The position numbers were made by a program, and so were the translations under genes. The notes under the pieces are model-generated. The model saw only the letters and a program-made list of their open reading frames with translations. It had not been told where the DNA came from and made no database searches. 56,918 bases of DNA from Belliella filtrata. GTDB lineage: Bacteria > Bacteroidota > Bacteroidia > Cytophagales > Cyclobacteriaceae. Positions 44,941 to 53,877 of this stretch are shown one piece after another. The stretch is from positions 1 to 56,918 of the forward strand of contig NZ_JAKZGP010000030.1 in the NCBI RefSeq assembly GCF_022549775.1, in the 5' to 3' direction. Every line of letters starts with the position of its first letter. The stretch's first letter is position 1.

Positions 44941-44977
44941 AAAAAAAGGTCAAACCGCATTGGTTTGACCTTTTTTT
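44941..44977. terminator. bidirectional intrinsic terminator
   Basis: A perfect 16-bp stem of AAAAAAAGGTCAAACC and its complement (44941-44956 and 44962-44977), loop GCATT, has T-runs on both strands. It serves both the lipoprotein gene and the converging DUF4168-like gene. Confidence 0.95.
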
Positions 44978-45006
44978 GATATTAAGATTTTGAAATAATC
45001 AATAAA

Positions 45007-45504
45007 TTAATCGTTCTCTTTATCCATTAATTCATCTACTTTCTCCTTTACCTTCGGACTCTGAGTGTATGCCATATACATTTGTTGGAACTCTGTTTCT
45101 GATAGTTTACTATCGTTAATTACTTTTTGAATTCCTGACTGTAATTCTTCTTGCATGCCCATCACTTTCTGGCCAGCTTCGTTGAACTGTGCCATTTCCT
45201 CAGGGCCTTCTGCTACTTCAGTCAAAGATCCTGACTGCTGTGCTTGTGCTAAAGCTTGAAACCTTTCTACAGTAAGACCACTATCTTCTATAGCATCTAC
45301 CATTTTTTCTTGAGACTTCTCTTGAAGTGGCATCAACTCTTTGTTGATTTTCACAAATTCCTTCAACTCATCATCTTTGAAATCTTCTTTAACTTCCATT
45401 TGTTGAGCTGGTGGCATTTGTTGCGCCATTAACCCAAAGCTGAATAATGTAAATATAGATAGCAAGGTGAATAGTTTCGAACACATGTTTTTTGTGCAAT
45501 TCAT
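45007..45504 (-). CDS. DUF4168-like secreted protein
   Basis: The frame is open to 45666, but the start is placed at ATG 45504 (165 residues) because the longer frame overlaps the antiporter gene; ATG 45486 is also possible. A hydrophobic signal segment ends at MAQQ and the mature part is helical and Glu/Gln-rich, with ELKEFVKINKELMPLQEKSQ and the C-terminal LSETEFQQMYMAYTQSPKVK, the layout of DUF4168 proteins. Function of the family is unknown. It is cotranscription-compatible with the antiporter (126 nt gap) and ends at a bidirectional terminator. Confidence 0.75.
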   Translation of the reverse strand: MNCTKNMCSKLFTLLSIFTLFSFGLMAQQMPPAQQMEVKEDFKDDELKEFVKINKELMPLQEKSQEKMVDAIEDSGLTVERFQALAQAQQSGSLTEVAEGPEEMAQFNEAGQKVMGMQEELQSGIQKVINDSKLSETEFQQMYMAYTQSPKVKEKVDELMDKEND

Positions 45505-45629
45505 ATTGGTTAGATTTAGTTTAAGATATTGCTTGAAGCACAAAATCCTTACCAATGTACCATTGTCAGGTGTATATTTTAGGTTTATTAACAATTGAAA
45601 GTTCAAATAATTATATTTTTGCTCTGATA

Positions 45630-46874
45630 TTACAATTTTTGAACAGAACTTGTTTTGAGTGACCATTTCATCAAAGGTCCACTACTCATGCTTGTCACTA
45701 TGGCCATGATTACCAAGGCCACAAAGAGCTTTTCGTCAATCAATCCATTATCCAGTGCAATTAGACCCAATATAATCTCCATAGCTCCTCTAGCATTCAT
45801 TCCAAAGCCTACTGCTAAAGATTCTTTGACATTGAAGCCTCCTCTGTAAGCCCCAAATCCACTTCCTACGATTTTTCCAGCAAAGGAAATAGCCAAAACT
45901 GCCAGGGTCAATAATAAGTCGAAATTGGCAACGAAATTGATTTTGAGTCCAATGGAGACAAAGAATAAGGGTGCAAAGATATTGTTGATAAATTGATGGA
46001 CGATTTCCTTTGCTCTCTCTGACATATGTTCCGAGTCACCAAGTGCCACACCAAGTAAAAATGCACCAAAGATAGAGTGTATGCCAAGCCATTCTGTAAA
46101 TGCTGCTGCCATAAAACAAAATGCCATCGATAAGGATAGGACACCTCCAGGCCATGCCAGCTTTTTGTTGACCCAAGGCAATACCCTATTGATGATGATC
46201 TTGCCTAATGTCAGCATAAAGAAGGTGAATAGTAAGGTGACTCCTATCGTTTGAGCTAGAGAAAGAGAGCTTCCTTTGCCCATGAAAGATAGAATTACAG
46301 AAAATATAAGCCATCCTATGATATCGTTAACCATGGCTGAAGCTACGATCAGCATACCCATGCGTGTTTTGAAGAGGTTCATGTCCATCAATATCCTCAC
46401 CACGACTGGTAATGCGGTGATTGACATGGCTGTGCCCATAAATAAGGAGAACAGGAGCCTGTCACCGTCAGCCAAGCCAAAGAATGTTGAGAAATAGTAT
46501 GGGAATATAAAACCCAATACAAAAGGAACCACCAAGCCTAATAAGCTAATGCTCAAGGCTGATTTGCCTTGAGACCAAACCAAGTGAAGCTCTACTTCCA
46601 GTCCTGCGATAAACAGTAGTAGCACCACCGCGATTTGTACAAAGCCATCCAGAGCCAAATTTGCACTTGGGTTGCTGGCAAATAGGAAATCAAAAGCGCC
46701 TGGGACGAGTGTTCCCAAAATTGTTGGTCCTAAAATAATCCCAGCAAGCAATTCTCCAACTACTGCCGGTTGTTTGAATTTTTGTGCAATTTCTGCAAAT
46801 ACCCTAGCCAGCAATAGCATAGCCGCTAGCTGCAGAAAGAGATTGACTACATCCTGATGCGATAAACTTTCCAT
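45630..46874 (-). CDS. cation/proton antiporter of the CPA2 type
   Basis: This 414-residue membrane protein has about twelve hydrophobic helices and the Na+/H+-exchanger fold. The conserved asparagine-aspartate pair of CPA2 transporters appears as VNDIIGW (near residue 190), and the first-helix element KQPAVVGELLAGIILGP and the late segment MNARGAMEIILG match KefB/NapA-like antiporters. There is no RCK/TrkA domain. It would exchange Na+ or K+ for protons at the inner membrane. The universal stress protein gene lies 10 nt upstream on the same strand, so they form an operon in which the stress protein may regulate the transporter. Confidence 0.9.
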   Translation of the reverse strand: MESLSHQDVVNLFLQLAAMLLLARVFAEIAQKFKQPAVVGELLAGIILGPTILGTLVPGAFDFLFASNPSANLALDGFVQIAVVLLLFIAGLEVELHLVWSQGKSALSISLLGLVVPFVLGFIFPYYFSTFFGLADGDRLLFSLFMGTAMSITALPVVVRILMDMNLFKTRMGMLIVASAMVNDIIGWLIFSVILSFMGKGSSLSLAQTIGVTLLFTFFMLTLGKIIINRVLPWVNKKLAWPGGVLSLSMAFCFMAAAFTEWLGIHSIFGAFLLGVALGDSEHMSERAKEIVHQFINNIFAPLFFVSIGLKINFVANFDLLLTLAVLAISFAGKIVGSGFGAYRGGFNVKESLAVGFGMNARGAMEIILGLIALDNGLIDEKLFVALVIMAIVTSMSSGPLMKWSLKTSSVQKL

Positions 46875-46884
46875 ATGTAGCCTC

Positions 46885-47715
46885 CTATTTTTTGATGATT
46901 AGTAAGTTACAGGGAAGGTCACTCAAAATGTCCTCTAAGTCGTGAGGGAAAAGTCGATCCAGAAATCCCAGATTGCCTTCATCCCCTACAATAAGGAGGT
47001 CAGCGCCAAAGTCGGTTGAGAATCGAGCCAATTCTACAGCCCATTTGCCACAGGTAATTTTAACATTAACACGTAAGTTTCCTTTATCGATATCTTTAAG
47101 AATATTTTCTACATAGGCGACTTCTTCTCCTACTAGTTTTCTTCTTGTGCTTGAGATCTCTTGTTCCCCGCCTTCACCAGCAGTGGCCATTTGAATCCCG
47201 TACATCTTTATCTCATTTACAACATAGACTTGTTTGGCTTGGTCTAGTTTACACCATGAAATTCCTCTTTCTATCACATGGGGAGTTTGGTCTTGCTGAG
47301 TTCCATTGATCACTACTTTGTCAAAGGATGTAGGAGCTAGCATGGGTTCTACTAGTGTGAGCACAGAGCATTTGGATTTTCGGATGATTTTCCTGGCAAT
47401 CGACCCGATGTAGTATTTGAAAAAACCTTCTGTTTTTAGCGCTCCAGAGACTAGAAGGTCTACATTCTCTCGGTCACAGATTTGAATGATTTTTTTTGCG
47501 GGCTTCCCGTCTTCCCAGAACACTTTCACTTTCTGAAGATTGACTTGGTGATTTTCAAGGATTGTTAATAGGTTTTGCTCCAGTGTTTCGGTTTTTTTGC
47601 CAACATGAATCAAGATCAATTCCGATCCAAATAGATCTTTGAGTCGCTTTGATTCACAAATCAAGGCTTCCATTCGAGGAGAAAATGCCAGTGCTAATGC
47701 TATTTTTTTAAACAT
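46885..47715 (-). CDS. universal stress protein (two UspA-like domains)
   Basis: This 276-residue cytoplasmic protein has two UspA-fold domains (about 1-140 and 145-276). The C-terminal part of each resembles the nucleotide-binding motif (VSGALKTEGFFKYYIGSIAR and VGDEGNLGFLDRLFPH), but neither matches the G-2x-G-9x-G(S/T) pattern well, so ATP binding is uncertain. It is the first gene of a pair with the antiporter. Confidence 0.88.
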   Translation of the reverse strand: MFKKIALALAFSPRMEALICESKRLKDLFGSELILIHVGKKTETLEQNLLTILENHQVNLQKVKVFWEDGKPAKKIIQICDRENVDLLVSGALKTEGFFKYYIGSIARKIIRKSKCSVLTLVEPMLAPTSFDKVVINGTQQDQTPHVIERGISWCKLDQAKQVYVVNEIKMYGIQMATAGEGGEQEISSTRRKLVGEEVAYVENILKDIDKGNLRVNVKITCGKWAVELARFSTDFGADLLIVGDEGNLGFLDRLFPHDLEDILSDLPCNLLIIKK

Positions 47716-47864
47716 ATCATTTCTAATAGAAATTGTAAAATAGTAAAAAATACCACTTTCTCCTAGATGAATCAGCCAATCTCTTTAAAACACTTCCACT
47801 GCCATCTCATGAGTGCGTTTTTTGAACATTTAAATCTGAAAAGATTATAGTAGCTAAAGTATAT

Positions 47865-47993
47865 ATGTTTTTTCAAGATTTAGATATTGATGAATATAAG
47901 ATGTGCATAGATAAAGATCCAGAAGTACCTCTTCAATTTATCTGTGATACAACTATTGGAGTGTCTACAGATTGTTACATTTCTACTGGATGA
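47865..47993 (+). CDS. possible 42-residue peptide
   Basis: The frame starts at ATG 47865 and reads MFFQDLDIDEYKMCIDKDPE followed by a Cys-containing segment ending CYISTG. It is more protein-like than surrounding AT-rich sequence, but no family is recognised. It could be a remnant of a longer gene. Confidence 0.25.
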   Translation: MFFQDLDIDEYKMCIDKDPEVPLQFICDTTIGVSTDCYISTG

Positions 47994-48230
47994 CTGAACC
48001 TAATTTTAGGCGTGGGGATATTTTCTTATATGTTATTAATTGAAATTTTTTTTAACTGAAATTTAAATAAAATATGTTAAAAATTAGTTTTATGGTTAAA
48101 AATTGAACTCGATTTTTAAAATTGTTATAATAATGATAGGTATTTGACCGCTTGTGTAATCTACTTATAAAAAAAGTTCGGTTTTGATTTGTGTAAAAAA
48201 TCTTTTTCCTTAAATTTTCAGAAGAATTTT

Positions 48231-48261
48231 ATTACGTAATTTTTTATGCGCATAACGTAAT
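48231..48261. promoter_or_regulatory. palindromic cluster upstream of SusC
   Basis: ATTACGTAAT (48231-48240) is a perfect palindrome, TATGCGCATA (48245-48254) another, and CGTAAT (48256-48261) mirrors ATTACG at the left. The site, 80-110 nt before the SusC start, is a possible regulator binding site. Confidence 0.4.
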
Positions 48262-48340
48262 ATTTTCTAATTCACACTATTCCCCAGAGTAACTGTTAGT
48301 TTATATTCTATATTCTCAATTTTATTGGGCTGGAATTATT

Positions 48341-51300
48341 ATGTCGTTTCACCAACCAAATGAAGATCCTATGCAGGAAAGATTTACAAAGTTCTATTTA
48401 TTAGACATTGCACGGCACAGTTTGAAGCTTGCTTTGCTAATGATCATGTTGCTATTTAGCCAATTGGGCTATGGCCAGCAGCGAAGTGTTACAGGGAAAG
48501 TATTAGATGATCAGGGAGAGCCGATTCCTGGAGCAAATGTGCTCGTAAAAGGTACAACCAAAGGAGCTGTTACAGATTTAGATGGTGTTTTCGTATTGGA
48601 TTTGAATCCAACGGAAACGATTATTGTGGTTTCTTACATTGGTTTTGAGAAGGTAGAGATCAATATTGCCAACCAAAGTGAGATCATCGTCAAGTTATCG
48701 GATAGTGTGCAGTTATCTGAAGTTATTGTGACTGCGGCGGGTATTGAGAGAAATACTAATACGCTGGGATATTCGGTGTCCACTTTGGACAGTGATAAGC
48801 TTAGTCAAAGAAATGAGCCAGACCCAGTGCGTGCCCTTACTGGAAAGATGGCCGGGGTCAATATCCAAGGGGGAGGAGGTGTAGCTGGGGGTTCTACCAA
48901 TATTTCAATCAGGGGGAATTCCTCTTTGGGAAATAATAATCAACCTTTGTTTGTAGTAGACGGTGTTCCTTTCGATAACTCTACTTTCGAGTCAGGAGGT
49001 ACTAGGCAAACGCAAAGTAGTCAATCGACTTCGAGCAGAGCATTTGATATTGATCCTAACAATATAGAGAACCTGACGGTGTTGAAAGGTGCAGCGGCTT
49101 CTGCACTTTATGGATCAAGAGCTGCAAATGGCGCTATCATCATTACTACAAAAACTGGATCCAAAAAGGGTAGAAAGGGGATGGAAATCACCTATAATAC
49201 TTCTTACTCCAATGAGCAAGTATCTGGTGTTCCTGAATTTCAGACTTTGTATGGACAAGGTACCAATGGGGATTATAGAGCGGGGGTATATGGATCTTAT
49301 GGCTCACCCTACTCAAGTAGACCAACTATTCCTCATCCATTGGCATTGAGCTCCAATCCTTCTTCTCAATTTCCGGAGTTTTATGAAGCAGATGGTGTGA
49401 CTCCTGTCCAAGTGCCTTACAGATCATATATCAAAGAAAACATTGATAACTTCTTCCGAAATGGCAACTTGTTCGAAAACTCTATCATGATCAATGGAGG
49501 GAATGAGAAAAGTAGCTTAACGGCAGGATTCACGCGCACAAGTAATGATGGTGTAGTGCCAGGTAACAGTATCACAAGAACATCCTTTAATCTTGGCGGT
49601 AGTGCGAAGCTTGATAATGGCTTTTTTGTACGAGGAACATTGAATTATGTCAAGACCAATCAAACCAGTCCACCTATTGGAGGTTCTGGATCGGTTATGG
49701 GTAATTTGCTTTTTATGCCGACTAGTTATGATTTGACCAACTACCCTTTTGAGAATCCTGTGACTGGTGAGAACGTTTACTATAGGGCCTTGGATAATCC
49801 ATATTGGTCTGTAAAGCATAGCCCTTCTACAAGTAATGTCGACAGGACATTCGGAAGTTTTGTAATCGGAAAAGATGTCACTCCTTGGCTGACTATCCAG
49901 AATACATTTGGCTTCAATAGCTTCGTGGATGATCGTATCAGTGTACTTGGTAAGGGTTCAAGTGTATATGCTAATGGTACAATCAATACTGATAACATTT
50001 ATCGTGAGGAATTGGATAATGTGCTCTTGGCTACTATCAATACTAAGCTTACAGAAGACATTAGTGCTAGGTTGATTCTTGGAAACAATATCAACCAAAG
50101 AATGACGCGAAGGTCAGCATTTTCAGGTGACGGAATTATCGTCGCAGGACTCAATGATATTAGAAATACTACCACCATTACATTGGGTGGAATCCCGAAC
50201 AACCAAGCGCTGATCAAGCAACGCTTTTATGCTTTCTTTGGGGATTTGACCTTCGATTATAAGAATTACGCATCCTTGAATTTTGTGGGTAGAAATGATG
50301 TGTCCTCAACACTACCTGCGGATAATAGAAGCTACTTATATGGTGGCGTCAATGGTTCATTGGTGTTCACAGAGGCATTGAAGTTGAACTCAAGAATACT
50401 GAACAATGGTACTATTCGAGCAGGGTATACCAAGGTGGGTAATGAGGCCTCTCCTTACCAGACGATTAATGTATTCAATGCCAATGCAGCATTTGGTGGA
50501 ATAGGGTCTCCATTTACCAATGCCAATGGTTCGGGTGTTAGTACGCAAACCTTATCCAATAGCTTTAGCAACAACCAACTTCAGCCTGAATTTATCACGG
50601 AGTTTGAAATCGGGACTCAGTTAAGTTTTCTCCAGAACTTGTTCTCCTTAGACTTGACCTACTATAATAAAATGAGTACTTCTCAAATTTTTGTAGTCAA
50701 TTCAGCTCCTTCTTCAGGTTTCTTGACTAGAATTATCAATTTGGGAGAAACATCAAACAAGGGGATAGAGATAGGTCTTACAGCAAATCCGCTGATGTCG
50801 GATCGTGGATTGAACTGGTCGATCAGTGCCAATTTTACGCGAAATAGAAACAGGGTTGAAGATCTTGGTGATTTTGCGCAGCTGACCTATGGAGGGAATG
50901 TCCATATAGAAGGCTATCCCTATGGAATGATATTCGGGTCTCGATATGCAAGGGATGATGAAGGAAATATTCTAGTCAACCCACTTACCGCAAAACCTAT
51001 CACTGCGGCTACCAACGGCCCTATTGGTGATCCTAATCCAGACTTTTTTGCAGGATTGAGCAATACATTTTCATTCAGGGGAGTGACCTTAGATGTCTTA
51101 TTTGACTGGAAGCAAGGGGGGAATATCCTTTCTACTACCATAGGCGAGACATATGCGAGAGGTGTTCTAAAAGATACTGAAGATAGGGATTCTTTTAGAA
51201 TAGGTAATGGAGTGATGGGGGATGTCAATACCAGAACTCCGCTTCTAGACGAGAATGGAAACAAGATTCCAAACAATACGGCACTAAACTACAACGATTA

Positions 51301-51622
51301 TTTCTTTGGAAGTGGGTTTGGACCTAGTGGACCTTCTGCAGGATATATCAATGAAGCTGCAATTTTTGATGCTACAGTATTCAGGTTGAGAGAGATTTCA
51401 TTGGGATACCAATTGCCAAGAGAGATGTTAAGCAAGACACCTTTTGGGTCTGTCTTTTTCTCCTTGAGTGGAAGAAACCTTTGGTACAAAGCACCCAATA
51501 CCCCTGCTGCCATGAACTATGACCCTGAAGTGAGCACTGCTGGTGCCAATAACCTAGGTTATGATCAGCTAGGGGTTCCTCCTACCAAAAGATATGGAGT
51601 CAACTTAAGGTTTACATTCTAA
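48341..51622 (+). CDS. SusC/RagA-type TonB-linked outer membrane protein
   Basis: This 1093-residue outer-membrane transporter has a long N-terminus with the signal segment at about 28-46 (ending YGQQ), a carboxypeptidase-regulatory-like domain (about 48-120: SVTGKVLDDQGEPIPGANVL, SYIGFEKVEI), a plug domain (about 130-260) with the SusC hallmark LFVVDGVPFDN, and a large barrel ending in RYGVNLRFTF. It imports substrate through TonB energy and works with the SusD lipoprotein whose gene lies 12 nt downstream. The substrate here is inferred to be peptides, because the operon carries an M14 peptidase and no glycosidase. Confidence 0.95.
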   Translation: MSFHQPNEDPMQERFTKFYLLDIARHSLKLALLMIMLLFSQLGYGQQRSVTGKVLDDQGEPIPGANVLVKGTTKGAVTDLDGVFVLDLNPTETIIVVSYIGFEKVEINIANQSEIIVKLSDSVQLSEVIVTAAGIERNTNTLGYSVSTLDSDKLSQRNEPDPVRALTGKMAGVNIQGGGGVAGGSTNISIRGNSSLGNNNQPLFVVDGVPFDNSTFESGGTRQTQSSQSTSSRAFDIDPNNIENLTVLKGAAASALYGSRAANGAIIITTKTGSKKGRKGMEITYNTSYSNEQVSGVPEFQTLYGQGTNGDYRAGVYGSYGSPYSSRPTIPHPLALSSNPSSQFPEFYEADGVTPVQVPYRSYIKENIDNFFRNGNLFENSIMINGGNEKSSLTAGFTRTSNDGVVPGNSITRTSFNLGGSAKLDNGFFVRGTLNYVKTNQTSPPIGGSGSVMGNLLFMPTSYDLTNYPFENPVTGENVYYRALDNPYWSVKHSPSTSNVDRTFGSFVIGKDVTPWLTIQNTFGFNSFVDDRISVLGKGSSVYANGTINTDNIYREELDNVLLATINTKLTEDISARLILGNNINQRMTRRSAFSGDGIIVAGLNDIRNTTTITLGGIPNNQALIKQRFYAFFGDLTFDYKNYASLNFVGRNDVSSTLPADNRSYLYGGVNGSLVFTEALKLNSRILNNGTIRAGYTKVGNEASPYQTINVFNANAAFGGIGSPFTNANGSGVSTQTLSNSFSNNQLQPEFITEFEIGTQLSFLQNLFSLDLTYYNKMSTSQIFVVNSAPSSGFLTRIINLGETSNKGIEIGLTANPLMSDRGLNWSISANFTRNRNRVEDLGDFAQLTYGGNVHIEGYPYGMIFGSRYARDDEGNILVNPLTAKPITAATNGPIGDPNPDFFAGLSNTFSFRGVTLDVLFDWKQGGNILSTTIGETYARGVLKDTEDRDSFRIGNGVMGDVNTRTPLLDENGNKIPNNTALNYNDYFFGSGFGPSGPSAGYINEAAIFDATVFRLREISLGYQLPREMLSKTPFGSVFFSLSGRNLWYKAPNTPAAMNYDPEVSTAGANNLGYDQLGVPPTKRYGVNLRFTF

Positions 51623-51634
51623 TCGAATAAAGAT

Positions 51635-53221
51635 ATGAGATACATTAATATAAAAATCATTACCCTGTTGGCATGCATTAGCTTTGGAATGACTAGCTGT
51701 GAATCTTTCATGGATATCAATGCTGACCCAAACAATCCAACAGATCCACAATTGGCACTATTGCTACCTGCGACACAATTGTCGATAGTGGGAAATTTCA
51801 ATACAATCAATAGAGGAGCTTCCAACGTGATTCAACACAGGGCAGCTGGATCATTGAACAGGTGGGATCAGACAGGTACTACTTTTCAAAGCACTTGGTT
51901 AGGTTACTACACGCAAGCTATACCTGATTTGGAACAAATGATAGATACTGGTACAGCAGAGGAGGCTTGGGGCTATGTAGGTATAGCCAAGCTTCAAAAG
52001 GCATTCCTATATAGTACCATGGTAGATGTGTGGGGAGACCTTCCATATTCGGAAGCTGCAAAGGTTGCTAATCCTAAGTTCGATGAAGGGGAAGAGATTT
52101 ACAATTCACTCTTTGCGTTGATCGATGAAGCCAAAGCTGACTTGAACAGGTCTTTTGCTGTAGTTCCTTCTTCAGATTTGTTTTATCAAGGCTCTAGAGA
52201 CAAATGGATCAAATTTGCCAATTCACTCAAGTTCAAACTTTATATTCAAACGAGAAAGGTGAATCCTTCTGTCTCAACACAAGGAATTAATGCATTATTG
52301 GCTGAAAACAACTTGATCGATAGCAATGCTGATGATTTCACATTTCTCTTTGGGTCAAGTCCTGCACCAGAGACAAGACATCCATGGTATACGACAGCTT
52401 ATTCTCCTTCCAGAGATGGGTATGTGAGTATGGTCGTTCATGATAGGTTGAGAGAGCAAGATGATCCTAGATTGAGGTACTACATATTCAGACTGAACGA
52501 ACGAGCTGGACTAGCAAATTCTCAAGTGGGTGAAGGCTACTATGGTCGATATCCAGGCGATGGCGCTGCATCTCCAGCAGATCAGCAGACCAGAGCGATC
52601 GTAGGAATATATCCTTGTGGTGGTGTGTATGATAATGGTATGATTCCTTCACTTCCTAACAATGATGGCTTACTCAATAACATAGGTGCTACTACAGGCT
52701 CTACAGCTAATTCCTTTAGATTGGTCTTGTTTGCAAATGGAGATGGTACAGGCGCTGGCATACAACCTCTTCTTACCAATGTAATGATGAAGTTCTACAG
52801 GGCAGAAGCAGCTTTGACACTTAGCACTGGAGAAGATGCAGGAGCATTGCTCACGCAAGCGGTGACGGCAAACATGCAGGCTATAAGCGCACTTTCGCCA
52901 GCATTCCCGATCAGTACAAGCACAATCAATGCTTTCAATAGTAGACTATTGGCGCAATACCAAGCTGCATCAGCTGAAGAACGCTTGGCCTTGGTTATGA
53001 TGCAAAAGTGGATAGCTATGTATGGAAACGGCATAGAATCTTACAATGATTACAGAAGGACAGGATTGCCGGCTTTAGTCGAGTTGATTTCTCCTTTGGA
53101 TGATTTTCCAGAGCGTTTTTTCTTTTCTGAAACAGAGCTGACTTCCAATGAAACTGTAATAGAAATCAGAGAACAACTTCAAAGAGATCAGCAAATCACC
53201 CCTGTGTTTTGGAGAAGATAG
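51635..53221 (+). CDS. SusD/RagB-type surface lipoprotein
   Basis: This 528-residue lipoprotein has lipobox MTSC (C22). It follows the SusD-like pattern of helical TPR-type repeats (LNRWDQTGTTFQSTWLGYYT, WGYVGIAKLQKAFLYSTMVD, VWGDLPYSEA) and ends with MYGNGIESYNDYRRTGLP, typical of the PF12771-type SusD group. It caps the SusC barrel and hands substrate over. It is co-transcribed with SusC (12 nt gap). Confidence 0.93.
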   Translation: MRYINIKIITLLACISFGMTSCESFMDINADPNNPTDPQLALLLPATQLSIVGNFNTINRGASNVIQHRAAGSLNRWDQTGTTFQSTWLGYYTQAIPDLEQMIDTGTAEEAWGYVGIAKLQKAFLYSTMVDVWGDLPYSEAAKVANPKFDEGEEIYNSLFALIDEAKADLNRSFAVVPSSDLFYQGSRDKWIKFANSLKFKLYIQTRKVNPSVSTQGINALLAENNLIDSNADDFTFLFGSSPAPETRHPWYTTAYSPSRDGYVSMVVHDRLREQDDPRLRYYIFRLNERAGLANSQVGEGYYGRYPGDGAASPADQQTRAIVGIYPCGGVYDNGMIPSLPNNDGLLNNIGATTGSTANSFRLVLFANGDGTGAGIQPLLTNVMMKFYRAEAALTLSTGEDAGALLTQAVTANMQAISALSPAFPISTSTINAFNSRLLAQYQAASAEERLALVMMQKWIAMYGNGIESYNDYRRTGLPALVELISPLDDFPERFFFSETELTSNETVIEIREQLQRDQQITPVFWRR

Positions 53222-53253
53222 TAAATCAAGTAGTAACCAAGAGAAAATTAGCT

Positions 53254-53877
53254 ATGAAAAGATTAATAATATTAAGCTTCATTATATGCCTTGCATCAGC
53301 ATGCAAGACCGTGGATTATGATTGGGAGGACTTCAAATATGCGCCAACCCCAAAAGTCACACTTGATGTAGAAAGCTCTGCCTTGCCTACATTCGCTTCA
53401 GCAAAGGTGTCGTTTTTCAATATGGCAAGTCCTGATTATGCAACTTCACAGACCTTCAATTGGACATTGGATTTTTATGATGCTGAAGGAAGAGCTGGAG
53501 TGCAAGCAATTGAAGTGTTTGTGAGCTTCAATAGGAGAGAAGGTGTACCTCCAGTGTACCCTATCGTGCTCTCCTTAGCACAAGTGCATCCAACAGAGCG
53601 ACAGTTTCCTTTGCCAAGCATGATCAGACCGACTGACAGGTTTTATGAGCGGGTCACTGAGTTTCCGAAGACTTATAGCTTCACGCCTTCAGAGCTTGCA
53701 GCGTTAACTGAGATCAACTTATCGACCGTTGCTGTAAATGATTATTTTCTCTTCAAATTTATTGTTATCATGGAGGACGGAACGAGAATAGTGCAATACA
53801 ATGACAACTCTTGCGATGAGTCTAGAGGTGAGCTTTGTGATTGTAGAGTAGGCGTAAGATTCAAAAACATACCTTAA
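53254..53877 (+). CDS. lipoprotein of the SusCD-M14 operon
   Basis: This 207-residue lipoprotein starts at ATG 53254, giving lipobox ASAC (C17); the longer frame (53209) overlaps the SusD gene and lacks a signal peptide. The mature part is beta-rich (FNWTLDFYDAEGRAGVQAIE, EVFVSFNRREG), like surface binding lipoproteins of Sus-type systems, and carries three cysteines near the C-terminus (SCDESRGELCDCR). No family recognised. It ends exactly where the M14 gene begins, so co-translation is likely. It may be a substrate-binding surface subunit. Confidence 0.7.
   Translation: MKRLIILSFIICLASACKTVDYDWEDFKYAPTPKVTLDVESSALPTFASAKVSFFNMASPDYATSQTFNWTLDFYDAEGRAGVQAIEVFVSFNRREGVPPVYPIVLSLAQVHPTERQFPLPSMIRPTDRFYERVTEFPKTYSFTPSELAALTEINLSTVAVNDYFLFKFIVIMEDGTRIVQYNDNSCDESRGELCDCRVGVRFKNIP

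Larger units (their letters stand above)
47716..48340. other. long AT-rich intergenic region before the SusC gene
   Basis: These 625 bases hold one possible short frame (47865-47993) and a palindromic cluster (48231-48261). I see no anti-sigma/sigma pair, which often sits upstream of SusC genes, and no convincing TANNTTTG promoter. Confidence 0.6.
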
